Assembly: GCA_023807065.1 (NCBI GenBank)
Contig: JAJJLU010000442.1
Location: 1 to 44,737 of the forward strand
DNA from: Isotricha intestinalis
Lineage: Eukaryota > Ciliophora > Litostomatea > Vestibuliferida > Isotrichidae
Direction of reading: 5' to 3'
DNA length: 44,737 nucleotides
The position numbers and the translations under genes are program-made. Numbering within the stretch: the first letter of the stretch is position 1; each line of letters begins with the position of its first letter. The notes under the pieces were generated by a model. It was not told the origin of the DNA. It saw only the letters and a program-made list of their open reading frames with translations, and made no database searches. This document shows positions 18,236 to 27,532 of the stretch, one piece after another.

Positions 18236-21200
18236 ATGAACCAAAGTAAGAATCTTGCTCATTTCACAAGTCTTTCTAAAAAAACTTTTTCTTCAAATTT
18301 TAATTTTAAATATCCTACTTCTTATCCTTCACCTAAAGATTCTTCTAATAAGTTATTATCTAATTTAAACTCTCCTAATGCAAATAAAGAAATAATAATG
18401 ATTAAAAAAAAATTTCTGAATAAATCAAAAGAAACAGAATCTAAATCATCATATATTAACTTTGCTTCGCCTTTAAGTCAATATTATAAAAATAATTTCA
18501 AGAAAAAAGATGAATTAAAAAAGAATAAATTAATTTTAACAGCAAATGATGTTTCTGATTCAAATGATAAAATTACTTCTTATATAAATAATGATAATTT
18601 TAAAAAAGGAGTTATCTCTAAAAGTATTAGTGTTAATAAAAATGATAATTTAGTTAATAAAGTAAATAAACAAAAAACAGTAACTAATAGCAGTAAAAAT
18701 TTATTTGAACAAAGAAAAAGTTCTTTAGAAGGAAAAAAAGAATTCCATTTTTTTCATTATCCAAAAAAAAATTCATCTATTCAACCTAATAATAATATTA
18801 ATAATAAAATTCAGGATTCTTCAAATAAACAATATTCAGAAAATAATTCCATTACAAATTCAAAAAAAAATTTTTTTAATTCTAGTATTGGATTATATAA
18901 AAATTTTTTAGATAAATATTTAAGGACTAATGGAAATAGAAAAAAAAATTTAAATCAAAATAAAAAGTCTTTAAATATTAATTCAATTGATTTTTCTTAT
19001 AATAATAAAACTTTAAAAGATAAAAAATTATCAACAACAACAAGACATTCTCCAAGAAAATCAATTGGAAATATATTTAGTTGTAGAATGAATAAAATTC
19101 ATTTTAATAATATTATTAATACTCATTCAAATAAAATTCTACCAAAAAAAATTAAAAGTAATAGTTGTGATAATAATAATGATAATAAAAATATAAAAAA
19201 AAAATTATCAAATAATAAGTTTAAAAAAATAGAAAATTATGAAACTTCAGTTGAAAAAAATATAGAACATAATTTAAATAATATTAATAGAAAAATAACA
19301 AAAATTGTTTCTCAAAGTCAAAAAGAAATAAATCAAATAAAAAAAAATATAATAAAACATTTTACTAGTAATAATTCTCCTAAAAAAGATTTATTTTTTT
19401 CTCCAGAAGAGAAAAAAAAAAAGGAACAAAGAAAAAAAGGAAATAGTACTGAAAATAAATTAAATCAAAATAAAATAGAGAATTTAAAAAAAACAATAAA
19501 TTTAAAAAAAGAAAATTCGAAAAGTAAAAACAAATTAAAAAAAACAAAAGGACAATTAGAAAAAAATAAAAAAGAAAAAAAAATAGAAAATGAAAAGGAA
19601 ACAATAAATATAAATAAAGAACAATTAAAATCAAAATCTTATAGAGCAACAAATTTAAAAACAAATTTAATTAATAATGAAAGAATTAGTAATTCAACTC
19701 AATCAACATCAAATCATGATTCAAATTATTTTTTATCTGAATCAATAAAATTATCCAATTTCATAAAATCATATTATTTAAATAAAAAAACTTATCCAGA
19801 GACTGATTTAAATTTTTATAAATACGGAAGATTAATTGGACAAGGTGCTTTTGGAAAAGTAAATTTAGGATTAAATGTTTTAACAGGAAGAATTGTTGCA
19901 ATAAAATCATTCAATAAACAATCTTTAGATAAAAATCATGAAAATAAAAAGAAAATCTTATATGAAATTGATTTAATGAATAAATTAAATCATCCTAATA
20001 TAACAAAAATTTTAGAAAATTTTGAGACAGAAAAATATATTTTAATTATAATGGAATATATTAATGGAGGTAATTTATTTTCTTTTGTAAAAAAAAGAAG
20101 AAAACTTTCTGAAAAAACTGCAAAATTTTTATTTAAACAAATAATTCAAGGAATAAAATATTTCCATTCTAAAAATATTGTTCATAGAGATATAAAATTA
20201 GAAAATATTTTAATTGATTTAAAAAATAATATAAAAATATGTGATTTTGGAATTGGGAAAATTTTAAATGACAAAAATCAAAAATTATATGATAAATGTG
20301 GAACTCCAATGTATATGGCACCAGAAATTTTTTCATCAACAAAGGAAAAAGGTTATGATGCTTTTCCTATAGATTTATGGTCAAGTGGTATTGCATTATA
20401 TATAATGTTAAGTGGAACTTTACCTTTTTCAACTAATGAAAATAATGAAAAAGAAGGTTCAAGTATAGATAAAAAAAGTATTTTAAGACAAAACATTATA
20501 AATAATAATCCTCGACCTATTGAAAATATTTCAAATGATGCTAGAGAACTTTTAAAAGGTTTATTAAATAAAAATCCTAAATTAAGATTTACTGTAGATG
20601 ATGTCTTAAATCATCCATGGTTAAAAAATGATAATTATTCTAATTCTAAATATCATTTATTTACTAAAGCTGAAACTATTATGTTAAATAAAACTTATAT
20701 TGACTATAGATACGCTAAATTAGAAGATATTAAAGAAAATTTTACAATTTCTAATTTAAATATTGAAGAATCAAATTATAATTTACAAAATAATAAAAAT
20801 TGTACTTCTAAAAGTTATATTTTAGCACCTTTTAATACCTTAAAAAATTTCTTTCCTAATGATAATAATGAAGAAGAAATGGATGAACCTTCAAAAATTA
20901 ATGTTAAATTGGAAAATAATATATTGTTGTTTGCGAATAAAATAAAAGAATTTAATATGAATTATGAATTAAATAATAATGGTGAATTAGATAATGGAAT
21001 GTTAATTAATTCAAAAACTGAAACTAATTCAATAACAAGTGCTATTAATAATAGTATAAATTTAAATATAAATGAAAAAAGTGGAATTTATTCTGATGAA
21101 GAAGAATATGATAATAAAATTAAGAAAATTGATAAAAAAGAAGAAGAAGAAAAGAAAGAGAAAATTTTAAATAAAATTGAGAAGTTAGGATACGATAAAA

Positions 21201-21286
21201 AATATGTTATTGAAAAATTAAATGATAATGAATTATGTCATGTTACAGCTATTTATTATTTAATGATGTATTATGAATATATTTAA
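18236..21286 (+). CDS. CAMK-like (SNF1/AMPK-related style) protein kinase with C-terminal UBA-like domain
   Basis: 1016 residues. Residues 1-510 are disordered, rich in Ser, Asn and Lys, with many SP sites and a basic coiled coil (about 380-480). The kinase domain (about 523-795) is complete: GQGAFGKV, VAIKSF, VHRDIKLEN (about 649), ICDFGIGK (about 668), CGTPMYMAPEI, IDLWSSGIALYIML and a final HPWL. The C-terminus (about 975-1012) contains LGYDKKYVIEKL and ELCHVTAIYYLM, like the UBA-type helices of SNF1/MARK-related kinases (HVTATYLLL). The substrate is unknown; energy or polarity signalling is only an analogy. Tandem with two other kinases but of a different subfamily, so the row is not a simple recent duplication. 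The stop is TAA. Confidence 0.9.
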   Translation: MNQSKNLAHFTSLSKKTFSSNFNFKYPTSYPSPKDSSNKLLSNLNSPNANKEIIMIKKKFLNKSKETESKSSYINFASPLSQYYKNNFKKKDELKKNKLILTANDVSDSNDKITSYINNDNFKKGVISKSISVNKNDNLVNKVNKQKTVTNSSKNLFEQRKSSLEGKKEFHFFHYPKKNSSIQPNNNINNKIQDSSNKQYSENNSITNSKKNFFNSSIGLYKNFLDKYLRTNGNRKKNLNQNKKSLNINSIDFSYNNKTLKDKKLSTTTRHSPRKSIGNIFSCRMNKIHFNNIINTHSNKILPKKIKSNSCDNNNDNKNIKKKLSNNKFKKIENYETSVEKNIEHNLNNINRKITKIVSQSQKEINQIKKNIIKHFTSNNSPKKDLFFSPEEKKKKEQRKKGNSTENKLNQNKIENLKKTINLKKENSKSKNKLKKTKGQLEKNKKEKKIENEKETININKEQLKSKSYRATNLKTNLINNERISNSTQSTSNHDSNYFLSESIKLSNFIKSYYLNKKTYPETDLNFYKYGRLIGQGAFGKVNLGLNVLTGRIVAIKSFNKQSLDKNHENKKKILYEIDLMNKLNHPNITKILENFETEKYILIIMEYINGGNLFSFVKKRRKLSEKTAKFLFKQIIQGIKYFHSKNIVHRDIKLENILIDLKNNIKICDFGIGKILNDKNQKLYDKCGTPMYMAPEIFSSTKEKGYDAFPIDLWSSGIALYIMLSGTLPFSTNENNEKEGSSIDKKSILRQNIINNNPRPIENISNDARELLKGLLNKNPKLRFTVDDVLNHPWLKNDNYSNSKYHLFTKAETIMLNKTYIDYRYAKLEDIKENFTISNLNIEESNYNLQNNKNCTSKSYILAPFNTLKNFFPNDNNEEEMDEPSKINVKLENNILLFANKIKEFNMNYELNNNGELDNGMLINSKTETNSITSAINNSINLNINEKSGIYSDEEEYDNKIKKIDKKEEEEKKEKILNKIEKLGYDKKYVIEKLNDNELCHVTAIYYLMMYYEYI

Positions 21287-21448
21287 TAATAGTTAAAGAA
21301 TAATTCCTTTTATTATTGTTTATAAATTATTTATTATTTAAATACGATATAAAATGTTTTTATTAGAAAAATAAATTTAAATACTATTCTTTTTAAATGT
21401 TAATTATATATTTTATTAAAAATAAGTTAATTTATTTTTTAAACAAAT

Positions 21449-22174
21449 TTACTTACATTCAAGAGAATTATAAATCTCTTCTAATTTAATTGAAATTTCT
21501 TTATCATTTTTATAAATATAACAATAATCTATAATTAATTCAATTATTGTATTATTATTTAATTTGTCGATTAAAAATGAATATTTTATTTTATTAATTT
21601 CAAATAAATATTTTTTGGAACATTTTTCTACTTCAGTAGTAAAAGAAAAATTTAATTTTTTTAATTTTTCCACAATTTTCTTTAAAGACTATAAATATTT
21701 AAAAAAAAATTTTACATGAAAATTTGATTGATTTATTATTAATTCGGAAGATGCAGGAAAAGTTTCTTCATCTTCTTTTAGAATTTTGATTTTATTATTT
21801 AAAAATTTTGAATTAACATCATTTGTTCTTTTCTTCTTAATTCCAAGAATTTTTTTATTATCTTTTGAAGGACTTAACTCAAAATTATCATTTAATTTTT
21901 GATTTTCTTTTTCTTCTTTTAATATCAAACCATCGTTTAAAAGATTTATATTTTTTGAATAATCTATAAAAAAATTTCTCAATATTTTTTTCTTTTTTTC
22001 TATTTTATTTTCATTTTGAAAAAGAACATTATTATTTATTGATTTTAATTTTAGAAATTTTATATTAATACCATTTAACATTGTATTAATATTATTGTTT
22101 GATGATTGTTTATTGATTTTTTTGTTGATTTGATTATCAAAATGTAAATTATTAACTTTTAATTCAGGATTCAT
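21449..22174 (-). CDS. unknown basic protein, two exons
   Basis: Two minus-strand frames become one 232-residue protein when a 27-nt intron (21689-21715) is removed: exon 1 is 21716-22174 and exon 2 is 21449-21688. Across the junction it reads INQSNFH|SLKKIVEKLKK. Residues 1-140 are disordered, Asn/Lys-rich, with an LSPSKD motif and KKKRTND. Residues 145-232 look folded: alternating strands and helices (FTTEVEKCSKKYLFEI, YSFLIDKL, TIIELIIDYCYIY). I do not recognise the family. Exon 2 has no ATG of its own in a suitable place, which supports splicing. It converges with the kinase gene ending at 21286. The stop is TAA. Confidence 0.7.
21689..21715 (-). other. 27-nt intron, phase 0
   Basis: On the minus strand it starts GTAAAATTTT and ends TTTATAG, matching the style of the PP1 and UFM1 introns (GTAA...TAG, no G/C inside). 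The length is a multiple of three, but the terminal TAG is in frame, so retention would truncate the protein. Confidence 0.75.
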
Positions 22175-22255
22175 TTTCTCTTTTATTCATATTTTGAAAT
22201 TTGTTTAAGTGTATGTGAAAAAAAGTTAAAGATTTATTTATTTATTAAAAATATA

Positions 22256-24280
22256 TTATTGAGTTTCACTATATAATTCATATGTATTTTTGGTAATTAA
22301 ATGAACATTATTTTTCATATCATATGCAATCTGAACACCTGGTTCAATTTCAACAAAACAACTTTCTTTTTGAAATAAAAATTGAAAATGAGTATTAATA
22401 TTAGGAATAACAACATCACAATCTCTAATTTTCATTTCTTTTATATTTAAAACTAATGATGTGTCAATATAATTCGTCCCGTCAAATCCTCCTAATAATA
22501 ATATTTCTTTGTCATTATTATTGTCTTCTAAATCATCAATATATTTTAAACAAGCTAATGAACTTAAAGATATTTGTTCATTAATATATACAACTTCAAA
22601 TTTATCTAATTTATTTATATTTATTCTTTCTATTGAAGATAAATTTATTCCTTTTTTTGGAGAAAAACCAAAGAAAACATATATATAATTATTAAAATAC
22701 ATTGATGCAAATTCTTGTCTTTCTTCATTTAAAGATGGAATTATTTTCCATTCTGATTTTTTTATATTATTTATTATTTTTAAACTTTCACATTTGATTT
22801 GATTATTTCCTCCTAATAAATAAATTGAATCTGTTTTATTACAATAAACCATAGCTCCATAATAATGAGAAAATAAAGTATTATTTATTGAATAAATAGA
22901 ATTTGATGAATAATCATAATAATAGAATTTATTATATTTTTTTCCTGATAAAATATATAATTTATTATTTAAATTCAATTGAGTTATATCACTTTCAGAT
23001 GACATATCTTTTTTAAAATTTCCTTTATCTGTATATATTTTTTCTTTAAATGATTGTGTTGCATAAGAAAAAATTATTATTTTTCTTTCATCTTTTATTT
23101 TATAAATCATTTTTTCATGTGAGATAATTGAATTATTTATAATATTACTATTATTATTTAAATAATTTGTTTTCAATTGTTGACTTTGATAATTGGGATT
23201 AATTTGAGAATTTGAATTTAAATTTTTCTCATGATTATTATTTAAATTCAATGCTTTATCTTGTTCAAAAAATGATTGAGAATTATTTAAAATTTGACTT
23301 CTTTGAAATTCTCTTTGAGTATGAATCAAAGAATTGTTTATATTATTATTAAAACTATAATTAAGGTTCATCATAGAATTATTCATTGTTAAAGTAGGAT
23401 TATAATTTAGATATTTTTTTTTCATTATATTAAACTTCTCTTTTATTTCTTTCATAAATAATTGATTAAACATTTGAATATCTTTAATAGTTTTTGTATA
23501 ATTGATTAAAAGATTTTTTAAATCTGTATATCTAGTTAATATTTCTCTACTATTTTTAACTAAAGATTTTTTGTCATTAAAAATTTGCTCTAAATCACCG
23601 TCAGTATTTATATTAGCATATTCTTGAATAACTTTTTCAATATCTTCTTTTAATCCAATAAATTTATCAGCATCTGTACTATTTGAAATATAATCAATTT
23701 GAATTTGTTTAATATCTTCTAATTCATTTTTTAAATATTCATAACAAGAATTTATATTTCCAGTTTCATTTTGCATATCATAATTCCAATAATCAAAAAA
23801 ATGAAAAGCTTCATCATTAATTATTTTTTCATCTAATTCTGCAGCATACTCTTTTAAAATTGATTTAATATAATTTGAATATTCTTCAATTTTTATAATT
23901 TTATTTGAATGAGTAATATGCTTTTTTTTATTATAACAAAATTCACAAACAAATTCATTACATTTGTCACAAACATATGTAGCTCCGTTTTTACATTTAC
24001 AATAATATTTAAATGTTTCTTTTTCTTTTTTTTTCTTTATGATTTTATCGGTTATTTCAATTTTTGCTTTTCTACCTTTAAATATTTCTTTTAATTTCGT
24101 TGAATCTTGGGAATTAATGATTTCTCCTTTATGATAAATAAATAATTTATTAATATCATATATTTTATATTTCCCACATATCATTAATTTAAGTTGGTAA
24201 AATTCTGATTCTGAAGATAATTTAAATACTTCTATGTCATTTTTTTTTTTGAATACAATATCAAATGATATAAAGTTCAT
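22256..24280 (-). CDS. ubiquitin-like + B-box + coiled coil + Kelch-type propeller protein
   Basis: 674 residues. Residues 1-78 resemble a ubiquitin-like fold (initial strands, KLFIYHKGEII, then KLKEIFKGRKAKIEI). Residues 94-124 form a B-box-type zinc site: C94/C96, C104-x2-C107, C112-x2-C115, H121-x2-H124. Residues 135-300 form helices and a coiled coil. A disordered Asn-rich linker covers about 300-390. The C-terminal half (400-665) shows Kelch-like blades: ITQLNLNNKLYILSGKKYNKF, YYGAMVYCNKTDSIYLLGG, FASMYFNNYIYVFFGF and EILLLGGFDG. The layout is TRIM-like without a RING, common among ciliates as I recall. It probably acts as a substrate-binding or scaffold protein, with no enzyme activity visible. 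A relative with the same architecture lies next to it (24723-26744). Confidence 0.85.
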   Translation of the reverse strand: MNFISFDIVFKKKNDIEVFKLSSESEFYQLKLMICGKYKIYDINKLFIYHKGEIINSQDSTKLKEIFKGRKAKIEITDKIIKKKKEKETFKYYCKCKNGATYVCDKCNEFVCEFCYNKKKHITHSNKIIKIEEYSNYIKSILKEYAAELDEKIINDEAFHFFDYWNYDMQNETGNINSCYEYLKNELEDIKQIQIDYISNSTDADKFIGLKEDIEKVIQEYANINTDGDLEQIFNDKKSLVKNSREILTRYTDLKNLLINYTKTIKDIQMFNQLFMKEIKEKFNIMKKKYLNYNPTLTMNNSMMNLNYSFNNNINNSLIHTQREFQRSQILNNSQSFFEQDKALNLNNNHEKNLNSNSQINPNYQSQQLKTNYLNNNSNIINNSIISHEKMIYKIKDERKIIIFSYATQSFKEKIYTDKGNFKKDMSSESDITQLNLNNKLYILSGKKYNKFYYYDYSSNSIYSINNTLFSHYYGAMVYCNKTDSIYLLGGNNQIKCESLKIINNIKKSEWKIIPSLNEERQEFASMYFNNYIYVFFGFSPKKGINLSSIERININKLDKFEVVYINEQISLSSLACLKYIDDLEDNNNDKEILLLGGFDGTNYIDTSLVLNIKEMKIRDCDVVIPNINTHFQFLFQKESCFVEIEPGVQIAYDMKNNVHLITKNTYELYSETQ

Positions 24281-24722
24281 TTTAAATTTATTTCTAAAAA
24301 ATATAATTCATTTTTTAAATAAAATTTTATTAAAAAATAATAATTAATTTTTAAAATCAATCATTTAATTAACTTAAGAGAATTATCGATATTCTAATTT
24401 ATTATAGAAAATAATATTTTTTTATCATTAATTTAATTGTTTTAGTTTTTAATTGATTTTAATTAATTGAGTTGAGAAAACATTTTAATTTTGTTTATAT
24501 CTTTTATCATTATTATTTAAATGCTTTTTAAAACCCTAAATTATATAACATTCATTTATCATATAATCTTCATTCCATCCAATATTCTTAAAAAAATAAA
24601 AATTACAATTTAAGAATAAAAAAATTAAGTATAGTTTCTCATTTTAAATAAATTAAATAACACCAATAAAAATTAAATATAAACAAAACATTTTCAAAAA
24701 AATCATTCAAAATAATTAAAAA
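24281..24722. other. intergenic, nothing recognised
   Basis: 442 bases between two minus-strand relatives. A/T-rich; no remnant coding sequence from a third copy was recognised. Confidence 0.4.
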
Positions 24723-26744
24723 TTATTCTGAAACAAAAGGTATTTTAATAAAACTATTAATTTCATCAAGAGGAAAATTTCCATAAGTATCAACATCTAA
24801 TTTTGGTAAAATAGAATCTTTAAAATATCCTTTTTCTTGAAAAGGCAATTCAGTTTGAGAAGCAGAAAAATTGTTAAAATTAAATTTTATAGATTTACTT
24901 CTAACTCCATTTTTATCTTTTCCAGCAATAAAATAAATAATATTATTATTAGATGATTTAATAATACCACAACCGTACATTTTTAAATCACAATCATTTT
25001 TTTGATATTCAACAGTTTCCCAATATTTTTTTGGATTTCTTAAATTTATTCTTTGAATACTATCAATTTCTTTTCCATTTTCATTTAAACCAAAAAATGA
25101 ATATAAATAATTATTGTGAATATATAAAACTGGATATTGCTGAATAAAAATTAAATTTGGAAAAAGTTGCCATTGCCCAGTTTTTATATTATATCTTTCA
25201 CATTGTTTACTTTTTCCTCCTATACAATATATAAATTTATTACTTGCAAAAAGAGAATGTGAAGAATGTTCATTAATACAATCATTTAATCTAATAAAGT
25301 TATTTCCAATAGAATCATAAACAAAGAAAGTTTTTGAAGAATTAATTTCGTCATTATTTCCTCCTTGAATATACATTTTATTATCAATATTAACCCAACT
25401 ACATTCAGGTAAAAAATAATTTATTCCTGTTAATTCCTGAAAATCAATTATTTTTCTATGAATTTGATTATTTTTAGAATTAAAAACTGCAATTTTTTTA
25501 TTTCCAACAAGAACTCTACAAACATTTTCAACTATTTGTTCACTATTTATTTTTTCATCTTCAATTAAACTTTCATGATTTGTATTATTTATAATATTTG
25601 ATTTATTATTATTTAGTGGTGCCAATATTATTTGGTTTTTTTTTTCTGCTATTCTTAAAACTTTTTTTCTATTTTCTTTTAATTTTCTAGAAAATTCTGT
25701 TTTGTCTTTTATTGGAACACCACTTAAAATTCTATTTTTAATTTCTTCTTGATTAATTTCTGCTAATGTTTGGTTTTCAATTTCTTGTTGAATGTTTTTA
25801 AATTCTTGAGTTTCTAAATGTTTTTGAATGACAGAATAAATTTCGTAAAATATTTCTTCTACATTTTTTCGGATTTTTGATAAAATTTGAGAAAATGTTT
25901 TAAATTTAGAATAATCATTATCTATTTTTTGTCTTTCTGATTTAATTGAGTTAACTTTTTCATCAAATATTAAAAAAACATTATCATCAACCATAATATC
26001 TTCTATTCCAATTTCTTTTTTTAATTCATCAAGTCCTTCAACACATTCATTTTTTAAGGTTATGTAATTTTTTTGCATTGTTTTAAAATTATATTGTTGT
26101 TTTTTAAAATAAAAAGCAATAGTATCAATAATTTGATTTTCTAATTGATTTAATAGATTATGCAATTGAGGGAAAAATTCATTAGAAATTTCGGTTTTTA
26201 AAATATTAATATTATCTTGATTAAATCCTTTAGTATTATTAAATATTTCATTTAAACCTCCAAATATTATTTCAACTAAAGTTTTTGAACTTTGCAAATA
26301 ATCATATTTTTCTTTAATTTGATGATTAAAATGTAATCCAGAACTTAAACAATAATTACAAATATTTTTTCTACAATTATAACAGTAAAAATTAGCATAT
26401 TTACCATCATGTTCAGAACAATAATATTTTAATTTAATTTTAGTAAAATCTTTATCATCTTCTAAACCATCTTCGGTATTTTTTATTTGAAATTCTACTA
26501 ATTGTAAATTAGGAAATAATTCTTCTAAAGTTGATGTTGTTTTATAAGTATATTCTATATTATTATGAAATATTCTAAGCCCATCACTACTTAATGAAGA
26601 TGCTGCAATTAACATTTTTTTTAAAGTGTTTATTGTTATATTTTGATTAACATCAAATAAATATTTTTTTGAATTATCTACATAAAAAAGAACTTGACGA
26701 ATTTTTGGAGGATTATCTTCTCTTATTATATCGTAAGTTGTCAT
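24723..26744 (-). CDS. ubiquitin-like + B-box + coiled coil + Kelch-type propeller protein (second copy)
   Basis: 673 residues with the same domain order as the neighbour at 22256-24280. The N-terminal ubiquitin-like region is about 14-88 (VLFYVDNSKKYLFDV, LRIFHNNIEY, LVEFQI). A textbook B-box follows: C109-x2-H112-x8-C121-x2-C124-x4-C129-x2-C132-x5-H138-x2-H141. A long helical region covers 150-370. Kelch-like strands run from about 420 to 660, for example SWVNIDNKMYIQGGNNDE, FASNKFIYCIGGKSKQCE, LYIHNNYLYSFFGLNE and IIYFIAGKDKNGV. The two proteins are equal in length but clearly diverged, so the tandem duplication is old. No RING domain or catalytic motif. Starts at ATG 26744; the stop is TAA. 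Confidence 0.86.
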   Translation of the reverse strand: MTTYDIIREDNPPKIRQVLFYVDNSKKYLFDVNQNITINTLKKMLIAASSLSSDGLRIFHNNIEYTYKTTSTLEELFPNLQLVEFQIKNTEDGLEDDKDFTKIKLKYYCSEHDGKYANFYCYNCRKNICNYCLSSGLHFNHQIKEKYDYLQSSKTLVEIIFGGLNEIFNNTKGFNQDNINILKTEISNEFFPQLHNLLNQLENQIIDTIAFYFKKQQYNFKTMQKNYITLKNECVEGLDELKKEIGIEDIMVDDNVFLIFDEKVNSIKSERQKIDNDYSKFKTFSQILSKIRKNVEEIFYEIYSVIQKHLETQEFKNIQQEIENQTLAEINQEEIKNRILSGVPIKDKTEFSRKLKENRKKVLRIAEKKNQIILAPLNNNKSNIINNTNHESLIEDEKINSEQIVENVCRVLVGNKKIAVFNSKNNQIHRKIIDFQELTGINYFLPECSWVNIDNKMYIQGGNNDEINSSKTFFVYDSIGNNFIRLNDCINEHSSHSLFASNKFIYCIGGKSKQCERYNIKTGQWQLFPNLIFIQQYPVLYIHNNYLYSFFGLNENGKEIDSIQRINLRNPKKYWETVEYQKNDCDLKMYGCGIIKSSNNNIIYFIAGKDKNGVRSKSIKFNFNNFSASQTELPFQEKGYFKDSILPKLDVDTYGNFPLDEINSFIKIPFVSE

Positions 26745-26997
26745 ATTTATTATTTTTTAGACAATTATTCAATATATATATATTTTTTTTTTTAATGATT
26801 TATTTTATAAAATGGTGTTTTTTCATTTTTTAGAATTTTTTCTTTTTTTTCAATTTTATTTATGTTATACTAAAATTTTATAAATGAATTATATTTTAAA
26901 TGATAATAAAGCATGAATCTGAAATTGGAAAATATAAATATACAAATTCTTCTAAACATAATAGCATTATAATTTTATCACATTTATAATAATTGAA
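26745..26997. promoter_or_regulatory. upstream region of the B-box/Kelch gene
   Basis: A/T-rich spacer immediately upstream of the minus-strand gene, presumably its promoter. A TATATATATATTTTTTTT run lies at about 26774-26791. No defined motif. Confidence 0.3.
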
Positions 26998-27434
26998 ACA
27001 CAGAAGAGCAGGAAAATTATTTTCAACAAATAAAATAACAAAATATATATTTGAAGATAGATATCATAAAAGGATTTGAATTGTTTCCATTGACTTTAAA
27101 CTGAATGTTAAAGTTCATTGAATCAAATTTGGGAAATGTATGGGATAAAAATACATTGTTTTTAATAACTAATTTTTAGAAATTATCCTCAACTTATGTT
27201 AATAAAATAATTAATAAAGAACTTTTAATGTTTAGATAAAAGGATTTATCAATATAAATTTAATTTATGAATCATTTTTAAAACTGGTTTTAATACATTA
27301 AAAATATTTATAGAAGATTCAAGAATTTTATATGAAGATTTATAAAAATATTAAATAAATGATAGTGAAAGTGATTTCATTAGAATTGAGAATAAGAATA
27401 ATATTATAATAGAACCTAAATCTCTAGGTTATAT
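26998..27434 (+). pseudogene. second decayed Rab-family small GTPase
   Basis: The frame from 27002 reads RRAGKLFSTNKITKYIFEDR then VSIDFKLNVKVH and IKFGK, matching GVGK..L..KF..D.Y (P-loop and helix 1), the switch I region TIGIDFKxK and the following strand. TGG GAT (WD of the WDTAG motif) survives one frame over at 27140-27145. A second in-frame block at 27283-27434 reads TGFNTLKIFIEDSRILYEDL, like the last helix of Rab proteins, then an acidic tail. In-frame stops and at least one frameshift disrupt it, and the AGQE motif is gone. With the copy at 10270-10628 this makes two dead Rab-like genes in the window. Confidence 0.6.
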
Positions 27435-27532
27435 AATAATATTTTTATAAATTTTTAATATTAAAAATAATTCTATTTTATAAAATCCGAATTTAATAAT
27501 TTAATATTTAAAAATATTTATATTTAAAAAAA

